From: Cloacibacillus evryensis DSM 19522
GTDB taxonomy: Bacteria > Synergistota > Synergistia > Synergistales > Synergistaceae
Direction of reading: 5' to 3'
DNA: 64,000 nt
Assembly: GCF_000585335.1 (NCBI RefSeq)
Contig: NZ_KK073872.1
Coordinates: forward strand, 2,719,283 to 2,783,282
Part shown: piece by piece, positions 54,041 to 63,076 of the stretch
How positions within the stretch are numbered: the stretch's first letter is position 1
Layout of the letters: each line of letters starts with the position of its first letter
Position numbers and translations under genes: made by a program
Notes under the pieces: model-generated
The model's input: only the letters and a program-made list of their open reading frames with translations
The model's database searches: none
What the model was told of the DNA's origin: nothing

Positions 54041-54151
54041 GAGTGAATAAATATATTTTCATTTCTGAGTATAGGCCGCAAATCGGCTCTTTATCTGATC
54101 GCCGTCTTTTTCTGCCTTACGCTTGCCGCCATTTTTTTCTGGTACCAGCAC

Positions 54152-57100
54152 GTGATGGAAAAAGCCATCGCGAGAGCGGCGACCCTTAACCTAGTCGACT
54201 ACGCGGAATACTCCTCCGCGGAAATAAACCAGCGCATCTCAAATATGTTTTCTTCCCTCAACGGCGCGGCGGACATGATCGCGCGGGAAGAGAATATCCA
54301 GAACCCGCAGATCATGATGATGCTGCGAAGAAACGCGGAACATATGCCCTATGACCGTATCGCGGTCGCCCTGCCGAGCGGCCGCTCGCTTTCAAGCGAC
54401 TTTCATTATAACAATGTCAAAGACCGCGAATACTTCCGCAAAGCTCTTAGCGGCATTCCAAATATCTCCGATGTTTTGATCTCAAACCACACCGGCGGCG
54501 ACGTGATAGCCTTTGCCGTGCCGGTAAAAGGCTATCACGGTGTGCGCGGCGTCCTCTACGCGAGCTTCGACCGCGAAAACTTTTCCGCGATATTCTTCTC
54601 GCCGCTCTTTGGCGGGAAGGGGTATTCATACGTCGTCGACCAAAATGGGGTCATCCTCCTGGCGCCGACGGGACGCGAAGAGGCTGTCTTCCGCGACACC
54701 TCCAGCATCTTCAAAGAGACGGACCGGATCGGCACTAAATACGAGACGCTGCGCCGTTCAATGGAAAAGGACATGGAGGCGCACAAAAGCAACGTCTCCC
54801 GCTACGACGCCGGCGGAGAGACGCTTTATATCAACTACGCCCCGCTCGGCGTGAACGGCTGGTATCTGATCTCAGTCATCCCCGGCTCCGCGCTGCTTGA
54901 CCGTTTTGGAGACTTTGCAGATATAACATTTTTATTCGTGGTCGTGATCTTCACGCTCTTATCGATAGTCTGGGCCGCCACCTATTTCATTCTGCGCAGC
55001 CAGATACGAGAGACGGACGAGACGCGGGAGTCGCTGGAGGCGCTCACCGCCAACATACCGGGCGGCGTCTCCTGCTGCCTGGACGACAGTGACGTTACGA
55101 TGACGGAGATAAGCGACGGTTATCTCGATCTGCTTGAATGTGCGCGCGAAGATTTTCACCGTCATTACCACGACAGCTTCCTGGAAACGGTCCACCCCGA
55201 TGACCGCGAACGGGTCCGGCTCGAGATGGCCGAACAGTCGCAGTCCGCAAAAAGGCTCTCGCTTGAATACCGCGTCATCACGGCCAAGGGCGGCGTAAAA
55301 TGGGTGCTGGACAGAGGCCGCAGCGTCAAAGGACGCGACGGCGGCTGCCGTTATTACTGCGTCGTCATCGACAACACGGAAGCCAAGGCGAACGCCGACG
55401 AGCTCGCGCTCTCCGAGGAGCGTTACCGCGTCGTCACGGAGAACGCCGACGAATGCCTCTTCGACTGGAATGTCGACGACGATTCCGTCTACTTCTCCCC
55501 CGCCTACAAAAAACGTTTCGGCGGGCTCCGCATACATGAGGCGATACATCGTGAGGACGCCGGCGCCTACGAGGACTTCATCGACGACGTCCTCACGGGG
55601 CAGGAGGGACTGCACGAGACAGAACTCCGCATAACCGACCGCGGCGGCGATTATATCTGGTGCCGGGTACAGGGTACGCCCATCGTCAATTCCAGCGGCT
55701 GCGTGGCGCGCGTCGTCGGGCTGATAAAGGACGTCAACGAACAGGTCCGGGAGCGCGAGGCCCTTATGATACAGGCCCAGACGGACAGCCTGACGGGGTT
55801 ATACGACAAGGGGACGACCCATTCCATGATCTCCGACTTTCTCTCCGCCTCCCCGCCGGACAAGATGCACGCCGTTTTCGTCTGCGACATCGATAATTTC
55901 AAAATGATAAACGACACATTCGGCCACCTTTACGGCGATACCGTCCTCGGAGACATGGCCGACAATCTGCGCTCGATATTCCGCAGCTCGGACGTCGTGG
56001 GACGCATCGGCGGCGACGAATTTATGATACTGATGAAGAATGTCCCCTCGCTCGCGCTGATCCACAGCAAAGCGCTGGAGATACGCGCCGCCTTTACGCT
56101 GAAATATGAGAAGTTCTCATCCTCCGGCAGCATTGGGATCGCGATATTCCCGCAGGATGGCACAGACTTCGACGCGCTCTATCAGGGGGCGGACATGGCC
56201 CTCTATAACGCCAAGCAGAACGGAAAGGATTGCTACATGCTCTGCCGGGACGCCGAGAACCGCGGCGGCGCGCTCGAGAAGGCGAAGCTATGCAATGTGA
56301 GGACGCTGCCGGACCAGCCGCAGGGACAGAAATCATACAGCGAGAACATCGCTGAATATGTATTCAAGATACTTTACACGGTGAATAATTTCGACGAGGC
56401 CGTAAACCTCGCGCTCTCCGTAGCCTGCCGCTATCTCAATATGAGCCGCGGCTACATATTCGAATACGATGTGAGCCGCACGAAGCTGGGCTGTACCTTC
56501 GAATATTGCCAGAGCGGCGTCGAACCGGTGATAGGACGCTATCCGATGCGCCCGGCAGAGGATAACGCGCTATTGCTCAGCCACTTTCAGGAGTCCGACG
56601 TCTACTTCCTCAGCTCGCTCGACAATCTGGAGGACGCCGCATATCGCGAACACCTACGGGAAGAGGGCGTCATCAACATGCTGCAATGCGCCTTCAAAGA
56701 GGGCGGCGTCCTGTGCGGGGCGCTGGGGTTTGACGACTGCCGGCATGAGGGACGCAAAATGACGACGGCGGAAATAGAGACGCTGAGCCTGCTGGCCGGC
56801 ATCATCGGCGGCTATATACAGAAAGAACGCTCGCGGAATACGCTTGCCGTCAATTTCAGAATACAGGAGGTCGTCCTCAACAGCCTGCGGCAATGGGTAT
56901 TCGTCGTAAACCAGAGCTGGGAGCTCATCTACTTCAACGATGAATTGAAGCGCTGTTTTCCCGGCGCCGGGTTCGGCAAAAACTGCTTCGCCGCGCTGCA
57001 TGGAAGAGAGATCGCCTGCGAAGACTGCCCTCTGGAAGAGATGCGGAAGACGGGCGGCAGTACCAGCACCATGAAACGCCGGTTCACGGCTGGATTTTCA

Positions 57101-57187
57101 GCCACCGTCAGCGCCTCGGTGATCAGGAACGGCGGCGGGGAGGATATTTACACCTTCTGCGCCTCCGACATACAAAAAACGGCTTAG
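54152..57187 (+). CDS. Cache-PAS-GGDEF-GAF-PAS diguanylate cyclase
   Basis: At least 1011 residues: a dCache-type periplasmic sensor (about 25-245), TM near 258-283 (FLFVVVIFTLLSIVWAATYF), two PAS domains (about 290-540), GGDEF (545-705) with intact GGDEF at 620-624 and the inhibitory RSSD five residues before it, GAF (about 730-870), and a C-terminal PAS with CEDCP. It should make c-di-GMP from GTP. The frame stays open upstream to a TGA at 54044 and encodes a first TM helix (LYLIAVFFCLTLAAIFFWYQ) there. The true start is thus near 54053, although no ATG/GTG/TTG exists in frame. Confidence 0.93.
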   Translation: MMEKAIARAATLNLVDYAEYSSAEINQRISNMFSSLNGAADMIAREENIQNPQIMMMLRRNAEHMPYDRIAVALPSGRSLSSDFHYNNVKDREYFRKALSGIPNISDVLISNHTGGDVIAFAVPVKGYHGVRGVLYASFDRENFSAIFFSPLFGGKGYSYVVDQNGVILLAPTGREEAVFRDTSSIFKETDRIGTKYETLRRSMEKDMEAHKSNVSRYDAGGETLYINYAPLGVNGWYLISVIPGSALLDRFGDFADITFLFVVVIFTLLSIVWAATYFILRSQIRETDETRESLEALTANIPGGVSCCLDDSDVTMTEISDGYLDLLECAREDFHRHYHDSFLETVHPDDRERVRLEMAEQSQSAKRLSLEYRVITAKGGVKWVLDRGRSVKGRDGGCRYYCVVIDNTEAKANADELALSEERYRVVTENADECLFDWNVDDDSVYFSPAYKKRFGGLRIHEAIHREDAGAYEDFIDDVLTGQEGLHETELRITDRGGDYIWCRVQGTPIVNSSGCVARVVGLIKDVNEQVREREALMIQAQTDSLTGLYDKGTTHSMISDFLSASPPDKMHAVFVCDIDNFKMINDTFGHLYGDTVLGDMADNLRSIFRSSDVVGRIGGDEFMILMKNVPSLALIHSKALEIRAAFTLKYEKFSSSGSIGIAIFPQDGTDFDALYQGADMALYNAKQNGKDCYMLCRDAENRGGALEKAKLCNVRTLPDQPQGQKSYSENIAEYVFKILYTVNNFDEAVNLALSVACRYLNMSRGYIFEYDVSRTKLGCTFEYCQSGVEPVIGRYPMRPAEDNALLLSHFQESDVYFLSSLDNLEDAAYREHLREEGVINMLQCAFKEGGVLCGALGFDDCRHEGRKMTTAEIETLSLLAGIIGGYIQKERSRNTLAVNFRIQEVVLNSLRQWVFVVNQSWELIYFNDELKRCFPGAGFGKNCFAALHGREIACEDCPLEEMRKTGGSTSTMKRRFTAGFSATVSASVIRNGGGEDIYTFCASDIQKTA

Positions 57188-58614
57188 CCCTTTAAACGTC
57201 TGGGGCCGCTTCTCTCCTCCCCGGGGATATCGTCCGGCAGCCGCACCCTCCGAGCCTCCGCCGCCTGGACCTCCAGCAGAAAGCTGCGCAGCAGGTTAGC
57301 GGCCATTTTTTTCCTCCAGGCCGCGCTCTTTCGCGGCGTAAGCTCCTCCGATATCGCCGCGCAGCCCTTTTCTATGAGCTCTTCGCCAAGCATTCCGCCC
57401 TCGAGGGCGGCCTCCGTCTTCGGCAGGCGTATCGGTACCGGGCTCATGCTGCCCGCGCCGGCGCGGAAGGATTTTATCAGATCCCCTTCGGCCTCCAGGC
57501 AGAAGCCGAGAGAGATGCGCGAAAGGGTCAGCGCCTTGCGCGATCCGCGCTTAAAAAACCTCTGATAGGTCCCCGGCGACGGCACGGAGACGACGACCTC
57601 CGTGATAAGTTCGTCCGGGCGGCGCTCCGTCCGGCGGTAACCGGCGATAAAGCGCGCGAGCGGCAGCTCCCGCGCTCCGCGCACGCTTTCCAAAACGACG
57701 CGCGCCTCCAGCGGCAGAAGGATCGTCGGCAGGTCCGCGGCCCCGGAGGCGGTGGCGATGTTTCCGGCGACGGTGGCGCGGTTCTGCACCGCGGGCGCCC
57801 CGCTCCTGTGCGAAGCCTCCCACAGCGCGGGGAGGTACTTTTTTATGATAGAGCTGCGGACGACATCGCCATTCGTCGCGCAGGCGCCGATATGTATATC
57901 TCCGCCCGCTTTGTATATGCCCCTTATCTCCTTGAGGCGGCTGACGTCCAACAGCCTCGGGGCGCTGAATTTGCCGTTCTTGATATCGGGAACGATGTCT
58001 GTCGTCCCCGCGAGGATCACCGCTTCGGGATTCTCCGCGAGAAGCGCGAGAGCCTCTTTCAGCGTCTCGGGAAGCAGACAGTCCTCATCCCCGCCGCGGG
58101 TCGGCTGCGGCAGCTGCCCGGAGCAGAGGTTTTCACGCTTCCGGAACGTTTCGCAGTACCCCTCGGCGACCGCGCGGCGCACCGCGTTATAGATGCGCTC
58201 GTAGCCCGTGCAGCGGCAGATGTTGCCGGAGAGGGCCTCTTTTATCTCATCCTCCGAAGGGTCGGGATTCTCTTCGAGCAGCGCCCTCGCGGCAAGGATC
58301 ATCCCCGGCGTGCAGAAGCCGCACTGGACCCCGCCCTCGATAACGAAGGCCCTCTGCAGGATATCCATATCCTCCGAACCTCCGAGCCCCTCTATCGTCA
58401 ATATCTCACTGCCTGAAGCCTGAACGGCGGGAACGAGGCAGGCGTTCGTGAGCCGGCCGTTCATGATGACGGAACAGGCTCCGCACTCTCCCTCGCCGCA
58501 GCCCTCCTTTGTCCCGCCAAGCCCGAGCTCCTCGCGCAGCACCGCGATCAGGAGCTTCATCGGAGGCACTTCGGCGTGGCGCAGTTTTCCGTTTACTGTG
58601 AGCTCTATCCTCAT
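57184..58614 (-). CDS. Xanthine dehydrogenase-type FeS/FAD subunit
   Basis: A 476-residue fusion: an N-terminal 2Fe-2S ferredoxin domain (C39, C44, C47, C59 in CGEGECGAC and onward), the second 2Fe-2S domain (VQCGFCTPGM; NICRCTGYER; C98, C101, C133, C135), then a FAD domain of the molybdenum hydroxylase medium subunit (VILAGTTDIVPDIKNG; NRATVAGNIATASGAADLPT). It passes electrons from the molybdenum subunit encoded just upstream. It ends convergently against the diguanylate cyclase gene (4-base overlap). Confidence 0.95.
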   Translation of the reverse strand: MRIELTVNGKLRHAEVPPMKLLIAVLREELGLGGTKEGCGEGECGACSVIMNGRLTNACLVPAVQASGSEILTIEGLGGSEDMDILQRAFVIEGGVQCGFCTPGMILAARALLEENPDPSEDEIKEALSGNICRCTGYERIYNAVRRAVAEGYCETFRKRENLCSGQLPQPTRGGDEDCLLPETLKEALALLAENPEAVILAGTTDIVPDIKNGKFSAPRLLDVSRLKEIRGIYKAGGDIHIGACATNGDVVRSSIIKKYLPALWEASHRSGAPAVQNRATVAGNIATASGAADLPTILLPLEARVVLESVRGARELPLARFIAGYRRTERRPDELITEVVVSVPSPGTYQRFFKRGSRKALTLSRISLGFCLEAEGDLIKSFRAGAGSMSPVPIRLPKTEAALEGGMLGEELIEKGCAAISEELTPRKSAAWRKKMAANLLRSFLLEVQAAEARRVRLPDDIPGEERSGPRRLKG

Positions 58615-58617
58615 CTT

Positions 58618-60846
58618 CTATTCACCACCGTTATCTCTCTTTTCTATCGCCTCGAAGATCCTCTCTCCTGTCATCGGGACGCGGTGCGAGAATATCTGCG
58701 CGGCGTGGTCTATCGCGGCGGCGAAGGCTGCCGCTCCCGCGTCGCACGGCAGCTCGCCGAGCCCCTTAGCGCCGTAGCATCCGGCGGGACAGGGATCTTC
58801 AAGCAGGGCCACCTTCCACTCCGGCGTATCGAGCGTCGTAGGCACCAGATAGGCGTTCATATGCGCCGCCGTATAGCGCCCCTTCGCGTCCACGCCAAGG
58901 TCTTCGATGTGCGCCCAGCCGAAAGCCTGAAGCACGCCGCCTGTCAGCTGAGCTTTCGCCTGCATCGGATTTATCGCGCGCCCTACCTCCGCCGCGACCG
59001 CCGCGGAGAGCGGTGTCGCCTCGTAGGTATCCATGTCAAGCTCTATTTCCACGGCGTTCGCTATCCAGGCGTAGCCGTGATAGGCGTCGCCGGAGAACTT
59101 TTCCTCGTCCCAGCTCTGCCCGTCGTTAAAAATGTTATAGCCGAGCGCTTCGGCACGCCCATTTTTTGCCAGATACTCCCTGGCCGCGGCGATCAGCGCC
59201 GTGCCGGAGAGCGGCGCGCCGCCGTCCTCTATCGACATTTTAAGGTTCCCGCAGGCGTCCTGCACAGCCTTGCCCGCGTACATCGTGGTGCGGGAGGCGA
59301 CGGTCGGGCCGGTATTCGGCGTGCATCGGGTATCCGGCTCCACATAGATGACGTCGTCAATCTCGACCCCCAGCGCCTCGGCGGCCACCATCGGCAGCAC
59401 CGTCGAGGCCCCCTGCCCCATCTCCGTGCTGCTCGTGTATATACGGAATTTATCTCCGTCAAAAGTCATCTTCGCCGTCGTTCCCATATTCGCCTCGCCG
59501 GAGCCGGTAAAACCGCCTCCGTGGAGGCCGAGGGAGATGCCGATGCCCCGGCGGAAACGCCCCTCGCGCCGCTGCGAGAGTATCTCGCGCCGCCGCCTGT
59601 AGTCGGAAAGCTCCGCCGCCTTTAAGAGCACGGCCTCCGCGTTATTGCCCTCGCGCAGCACCTGCCCGTAGGGAAAGCGGTCGCCGGTCTTTATCGTGTT
59701 GACGAGGCGGATATCGAGCGGGTCCATCCCCAGCCGCTCGGCGGCGAGGTCCATCGTGCGTTCGATCGCGAAGATCGCCTGCGGCGCGCCGAAGCCGCGG
59801 AAAGCTCCGTTGGGCGGGGTGTTCGTCGCCCAGGCGGCGCTTCTGACGCGGACATTAGGCACATAGTAGCAGCCAGCGGCGTGCAGGTGCGTGCGCTGAA
59901 GGACGACGCGCGAGAGCGTGGTGTAGGCCCCCGCGTCAAGCTTTATCTCCGCGTCGAGCGCCGTTATCTTACCGTCCTTTGTGAACCCCATACGGTAACG
60001 GCTTTTGGAGGGATGCCGCTTCGGTGAGACGAGCAGGTCCTCCGAACGGTCGTAAACGATCTTCACCTTTTTCCCGGACTTCCAGGCGAGCAGCGCCGCG
60101 TAGACGCCGAGTATCGATGGATAATCCTCTTTGCCGCCGAAAGCGCCGCCGGTCGCGCTCTGGCGGACCGTGACCCTCTCATGCGGCAGCCCGAGAGCCG
60201 CCGCGACGGCGTTCACCACATAGAAGGGACACTGGAGCGAACCGAGAAGCTCGACGCCCTCCGCGGAACGCCAGGCCGCCATGCCCTGCGTCTCAAGATA
60301 CATCTGTTCCTGCAGCCCCGTCTCCCATTCACCCTCGACCACCGCGTCGGCCTCTTCAAAGCCTTTTCGCAGGTCGCCGCGCTCGGTGTAATAACGGTCT
60401 ACACAATTGTCCTCGCCCCAGATCAGCTCTTTACGGGCCTCCGACTCCTCTATCGTAAAGACCGGCGGCAGCGGATCTATCTCGACCTTGACGGCGTCCA
60501 TCGCCCGTTTGAGGCTCTCGCGGTCTGGCGCGGCGACGAGCGCCACCGCCTGCGTCGCGTAATTGACCTCAGGCGCGGCAAGCGCCGGATAGTCCTTGCG
60601 CACTATCGCGACATAATTCTCGCCGGGAATATCCTCCGCCGTGACCAGCACCGCCCCCGTCCCCTCAAAGGCGGGAAGTGTTTTTATTCCCTTCAGCACA
60701 CCGCGCGGCACCTCCGAGCGGATAACGCCGCCTATCCAGCAGCCGGGAATATCTATGTCCTCAAGAAACTTGACCTCTCCCGCGACCTTGACGGGACCGT
60801 CAAAGCGCGGCAGCGATTTTCCAATGATCCTGAACTCTTCGCTCAC
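58618..60846 (-). CDS. Xanthine dehydrogenase-type molybdenum-binding subunit
   Basis: About 742 residues of the molybdopterin hydroxylase large subunit: GKSLPRFDGPVKVAGEVKF at the start, TQAVALVAAPDRESLKRAMD, the MPT-binding QSATGGAFGGKEDYPS, RGFGAPQAIFAIE, EMGQGASTVLPM, and the catalytic glutamate region GAKGLGELPCDAGAAAF near the end. GTG 60846 has GGGAGGT upstream. Together with the FeS/FAD subunit it forms a purine or N-heterocycle hydroxylase. The nearby SsnA and YedF suggest a possible selenium-dependent enzyme (inference). Confidence 0.94.
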   Translation of the reverse strand: MSEEFRIIGKSLPRFDGPVKVAGEVKFLEDIDIPGCWIGGVIRSEVPRGVLKGIKTLPAFEGTGAVLVTAEDIPGENYVAIVRKDYPALAAPEVNYATQAVALVAAPDRESLKRAMDAVKVEIDPLPPVFTIEESEARKELIWGEDNCVDRYYTERGDLRKGFEEADAVVEGEWETGLQEQMYLETQGMAAWRSAEGVELLGSLQCPFYVVNAVAAALGLPHERVTVRQSATGGAFGGKEDYPSILGVYAALLAWKSGKKVKIVYDRSEDLLVSPKRHPSKSRYRMGFTKDGKITALDAEIKLDAGAYTTLSRVVLQRTHLHAAGCYYVPNVRVRSAAWATNTPPNGAFRGFGAPQAIFAIERTMDLAAERLGMDPLDIRLVNTIKTGDRFPYGQVLREGNNAEAVLLKAAELSDYRRRREILSQRREGRFRRGIGISLGLHGGGFTGSGEANMGTTAKMTFDGDKFRIYTSSTEMGQGASTVLPMVAAEALGVEIDDVIYVEPDTRCTPNTGPTVASRTTMYAGKAVQDACGNLKMSIEDGGAPLSGTALIAAAREYLAKNGRAEALGYNIFNDGQSWDEEKFSGDAYHGYAWIANAVEIELDMDTYEATPLSAAVAAEVGRAINPMQAKAQLTGGVLQAFGWAHIEDLGVDAKGRYTAAHMNAYLVPTTLDTPEWKVALLEDPCPAGCYGAKGLGELPCDAGAAAFAAAIDHAAQIFSHRVPMTGERIFEAIEKRDNGGE

Positions 60847-61093
60847 AGGCGCACCTCCCAACTGGAATTTCCCTGTTGATATTCTCCCTTAAATGTCAAT
60901 ATTATACTCTTTGGTAATAATTGCAAACAGGTATTGTGCCCGATTACATATCCCTTTGGCGGCGATTATCATATAATAAACGTAGGGAAAATGCCGCATA
61001 GCCAAAGGTGCAAATTCCCGCGATATGAGGTAAAATATAGCTGATCAGAAAATTTTTTAGGTAATCAAACAAAATTGAAGGGAGAAATATAAA

Positions 61094-61477
61094 ATGTCAA
61101 AAGAAATCATCAGCACCCCCAACGCTCCAGCGGCGATCGGCCCCTATTCGCAGGCGGTAAAGGCCGGCGGGTTCCTCTACCTTTCGGGACAGATACCCCT
61201 TGACCCGCAGACGATGGCCGTCGTTCCCGGCTGCGTCGCCTGCCAGACCGAACAGGCGCTCAAGAATATGAGCGCCGTGCTCGAGAGCCAGGGACTGACG
61301 ACCGACGACGTCGTCAAGACGACCGTTTTCATCAAGGACATGAACGATTTCGCGAAGGTCAACGAGGTTTACGCTAAGTACTTCGCGAAGAACGCTCCCG
61401 CGCGCTCATGCGTCGAAGTGGCGCGTCTGCCGAAAGACGTTCTGGTGGAGGTAGAGGCCGTCGCCGTCTGTAAGTAA
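61094..61477 (+). CDS. ridA: RidA family protein (enamine/imine deaminase)
   Basis: A 127-residue Rid[54 protein letters not shown], and the active-site arginine in [20 protein letters not shown]. It hydrolyses reactive 2-aminoacrylate-type imines, or acts in pyrimidine catabolism as Rut-like deaminases do. GAAGGGAG precedes the ATG. Hairpin element R5 begins at its stop codon. The neighbouring genes break down purines and pyrimidines. Confidence 0.95.
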   Translation: MSKEIISTPNAPAAIGPYSQAVKAGGFLYLSGQIPLDPQTMAVVPGCVACQTEQALKNMSAVLESQGLTTDDVVKTTVFIKDMNDFAKVNEVYAKYFAKNAPARSCVEVARLPKDVLVEVEAVAVCK

Positions 61478-61586
61478 CCCCGGCATACATACGCCGTAAG
61501 CGTCATTAAGCCGCCCCGTCCAATCCCCGGCGCACGACAGACAGCGCGCCTCCGGCTGCACAGGGCGGCTTTATTCAGCCTCCGGC
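61475..61586 (+). repeat. 3'-end hairpin element, copy R5 (diverged)
   Basis: Follows the ridA stop directly. It shows AGCGTCATTAAG before the arm AAGCCGCCC (61508-61516) and GGGCGGCTT (61563-61571) followed by TATTCAGCC, with GTCC and CTCCGG conserved inside the loop as in R2-R4. It lacks the TAAATCGGCGTTTA outer repeat. It may act as the ridA terminator. Confidence 0.7.
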
Positions 61587-61670
61587 AATCTGTTTCAAGT
61601 TTGGTCGTATAAAAAACTTCAAAGGCAAATTCACAAAACAAAAATCTATATCACATAGGAGGACATTGCT

Positions 61671-62999
61671 ATGCTGTTAGTCGGCAACGGAGCTTTGATA
61701 ACCCGCGACCCGGAGAATCCCTTCATAAAAGACGGCTGCGTCGCGATCAACGGGACATCGATAAATTCGGTCGGCGCCACGGCAGAGATGCGCGCGAAAT
61801 ACCCGGCGGCAAAGTTCATAGACGCCAAGGGCGGCCTCATCATGCCGGGATTCATCAACAGCCACATGCACTTCTACAGCACCTTCTCACGCGGCATGAA
61901 CGTTCCCGGAGAACCGGCGCAGGACTTCTCCGGCGTGCTGGAAAAACTCTGGTGGCGGCTCGACAAGGCGCTCACGCTGCGCGACTGCTATTACAGCGCC
62001 ATAACGGCGCTCGTCGACGCGGTGAAGTGCGGCTGCACCACCGTTATCGACCATCACGCGAGCCCTCACGCGGTGAGCGGCAGCCTCTGCGAGGTGGCGA
62101 AAGCGGCGCGTGAGGCGGGCATACGCACCTCCACCTGTTACGAGGTCTCCGACCGCGACGGGCAGAAGATCGCCTATGAGGGCATCAAGGAAAACATCGC
62201 CTTCCTGGACTGGGCGGAACGCGAGAACGACCCGATGATTTCAGGCAAATTCGGCCTGCACGCCTCCTTTACTCTATCCGACCAGACACTTGAAAAGTGC
62301 CGCGAGGCGATGAACGGACGGAGGGACGGCTTCCACGTCCATGTCGCAGAGGGACCGTCGGACGAGGCCGACTGCGCCGCCAAATACGGCAAACGCATCG
62401 TGGAGAGGTTTAATGATTTCGGACTCACGGGGCCTAGTTCCATCTTCGTCCACTGCATCCATATCGACGACGGGGAGCGCGCCCTGCTCAAAGAGACCGG
62501 CACCGCCGTCGCGCATAACCCCGAATCGAACATGGGCAACGCCGTCGGCGCGGCGAAGATAACGGAGCTCATGGCCGGCGGAATAACGCTGGGGCTGGGC
62601 ACCGACGGCTACGTCTGCGACATGCTGCAATCCTATAAGATGGGCAACGCCCTCTGCAAACACGCCTCCCGGCATCCCAACTCCGGCTGGGGCGAGCTGC
62701 CGGCGATGCTCTTCGGGAACAACGCGGAGATCGCGGAGCGGGCTTTCCCCGTAAAGCTCGGCAAACTCAAGGACGGCTATGCCGCCGACGTGATCGTGCT
62801 CGACTACAGCGCCCCGACGGAGCTCTCCGATAAAAACATCAACGGTCATCTGCTCTTTGGGGCCTCGGCGCGCAGCGTCGTCACCACGATCGCGAACGGC
62901 AAGATCCTCATGAAGGATCGCAAACTGACCGAGCTCGACGCCGAAGAGATATACGCCAAAGCACGCGAGCGCGCGAAAGAGGTCTGGAAGAGACTGTAA
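61671..62999 (+). CDS. ssnA: Putative aminohydrolase SsnA
   Basis: A 442-residue amidohydrolase-superfamily protein: metal ligands H65 and H67 in PGFINSHMHFYS, HVHVAEGPSDEADC, HCIHIDDGE, NPESNMGNAVG and the aspartate in LGLGTDGYV. The sequence matches the SsnA group, which is found beside selenium-dependent molybdenum hydroxylase genes and probably deaminates a purine-like substrate. AGGAGG precedes the ATG. A terminator follows. Confidence 0.92.
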   Translation: MLLVGNGALITRDPENPFIKDGCVAINGTSINSVGATAEMRAKYPAAKFIDAKGGLIMPGFINSHMHFYSTFSRGMNVPGEPAQDFSGVLEKLWWRLDKALTLRDCYYSAITALVDAVKCGCTTVIDHHASPHAVSGSLCEVAKAAREAGIRTSTCYEVSDRDGQKIAYEGIKENIAFLDWAERENDPMISGKFGLHASFTLSDQTLEKCREAMNGRRDGFHVHVAEGPSDEADCAAKYGKRIVERFNDFGLTGPSSIFVHCIHIDDGERALLKETGTAVAHNPESNMGNAVGAAKITELMAGGITLGLGTDGYVCDMLQSYKMGNALCKHASRHPNSGWGELPAMLFGNNAEIAERAFPVKLGKLKDGYAADVIVLDYSAPTELSDKNINGHLLFGASARSVVTTIANGKILMKDRKLTELDAEEIYAKARERAKEVWKRL

Positions 63000-63020
63000 G
63001 CTCCGGGGTTACGTGATATC

Positions 63021-63058
63021 AAAAGAGGCGCGCCCGCGCGGGCAACGCCTCTTTTTTA
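63021..63058. terminator. Terminator after ssnA
   Basis: AAAAGAGGCG (63021-63030) pairs with CGCCTCTTTT (63046-63055), with an inner GC hairpin, followed by TTATA. It also serves the convergent hydA gene. Confidence 0.9.
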
Positions 63059-63076
63059 TATCGGTCGTATAAACTC

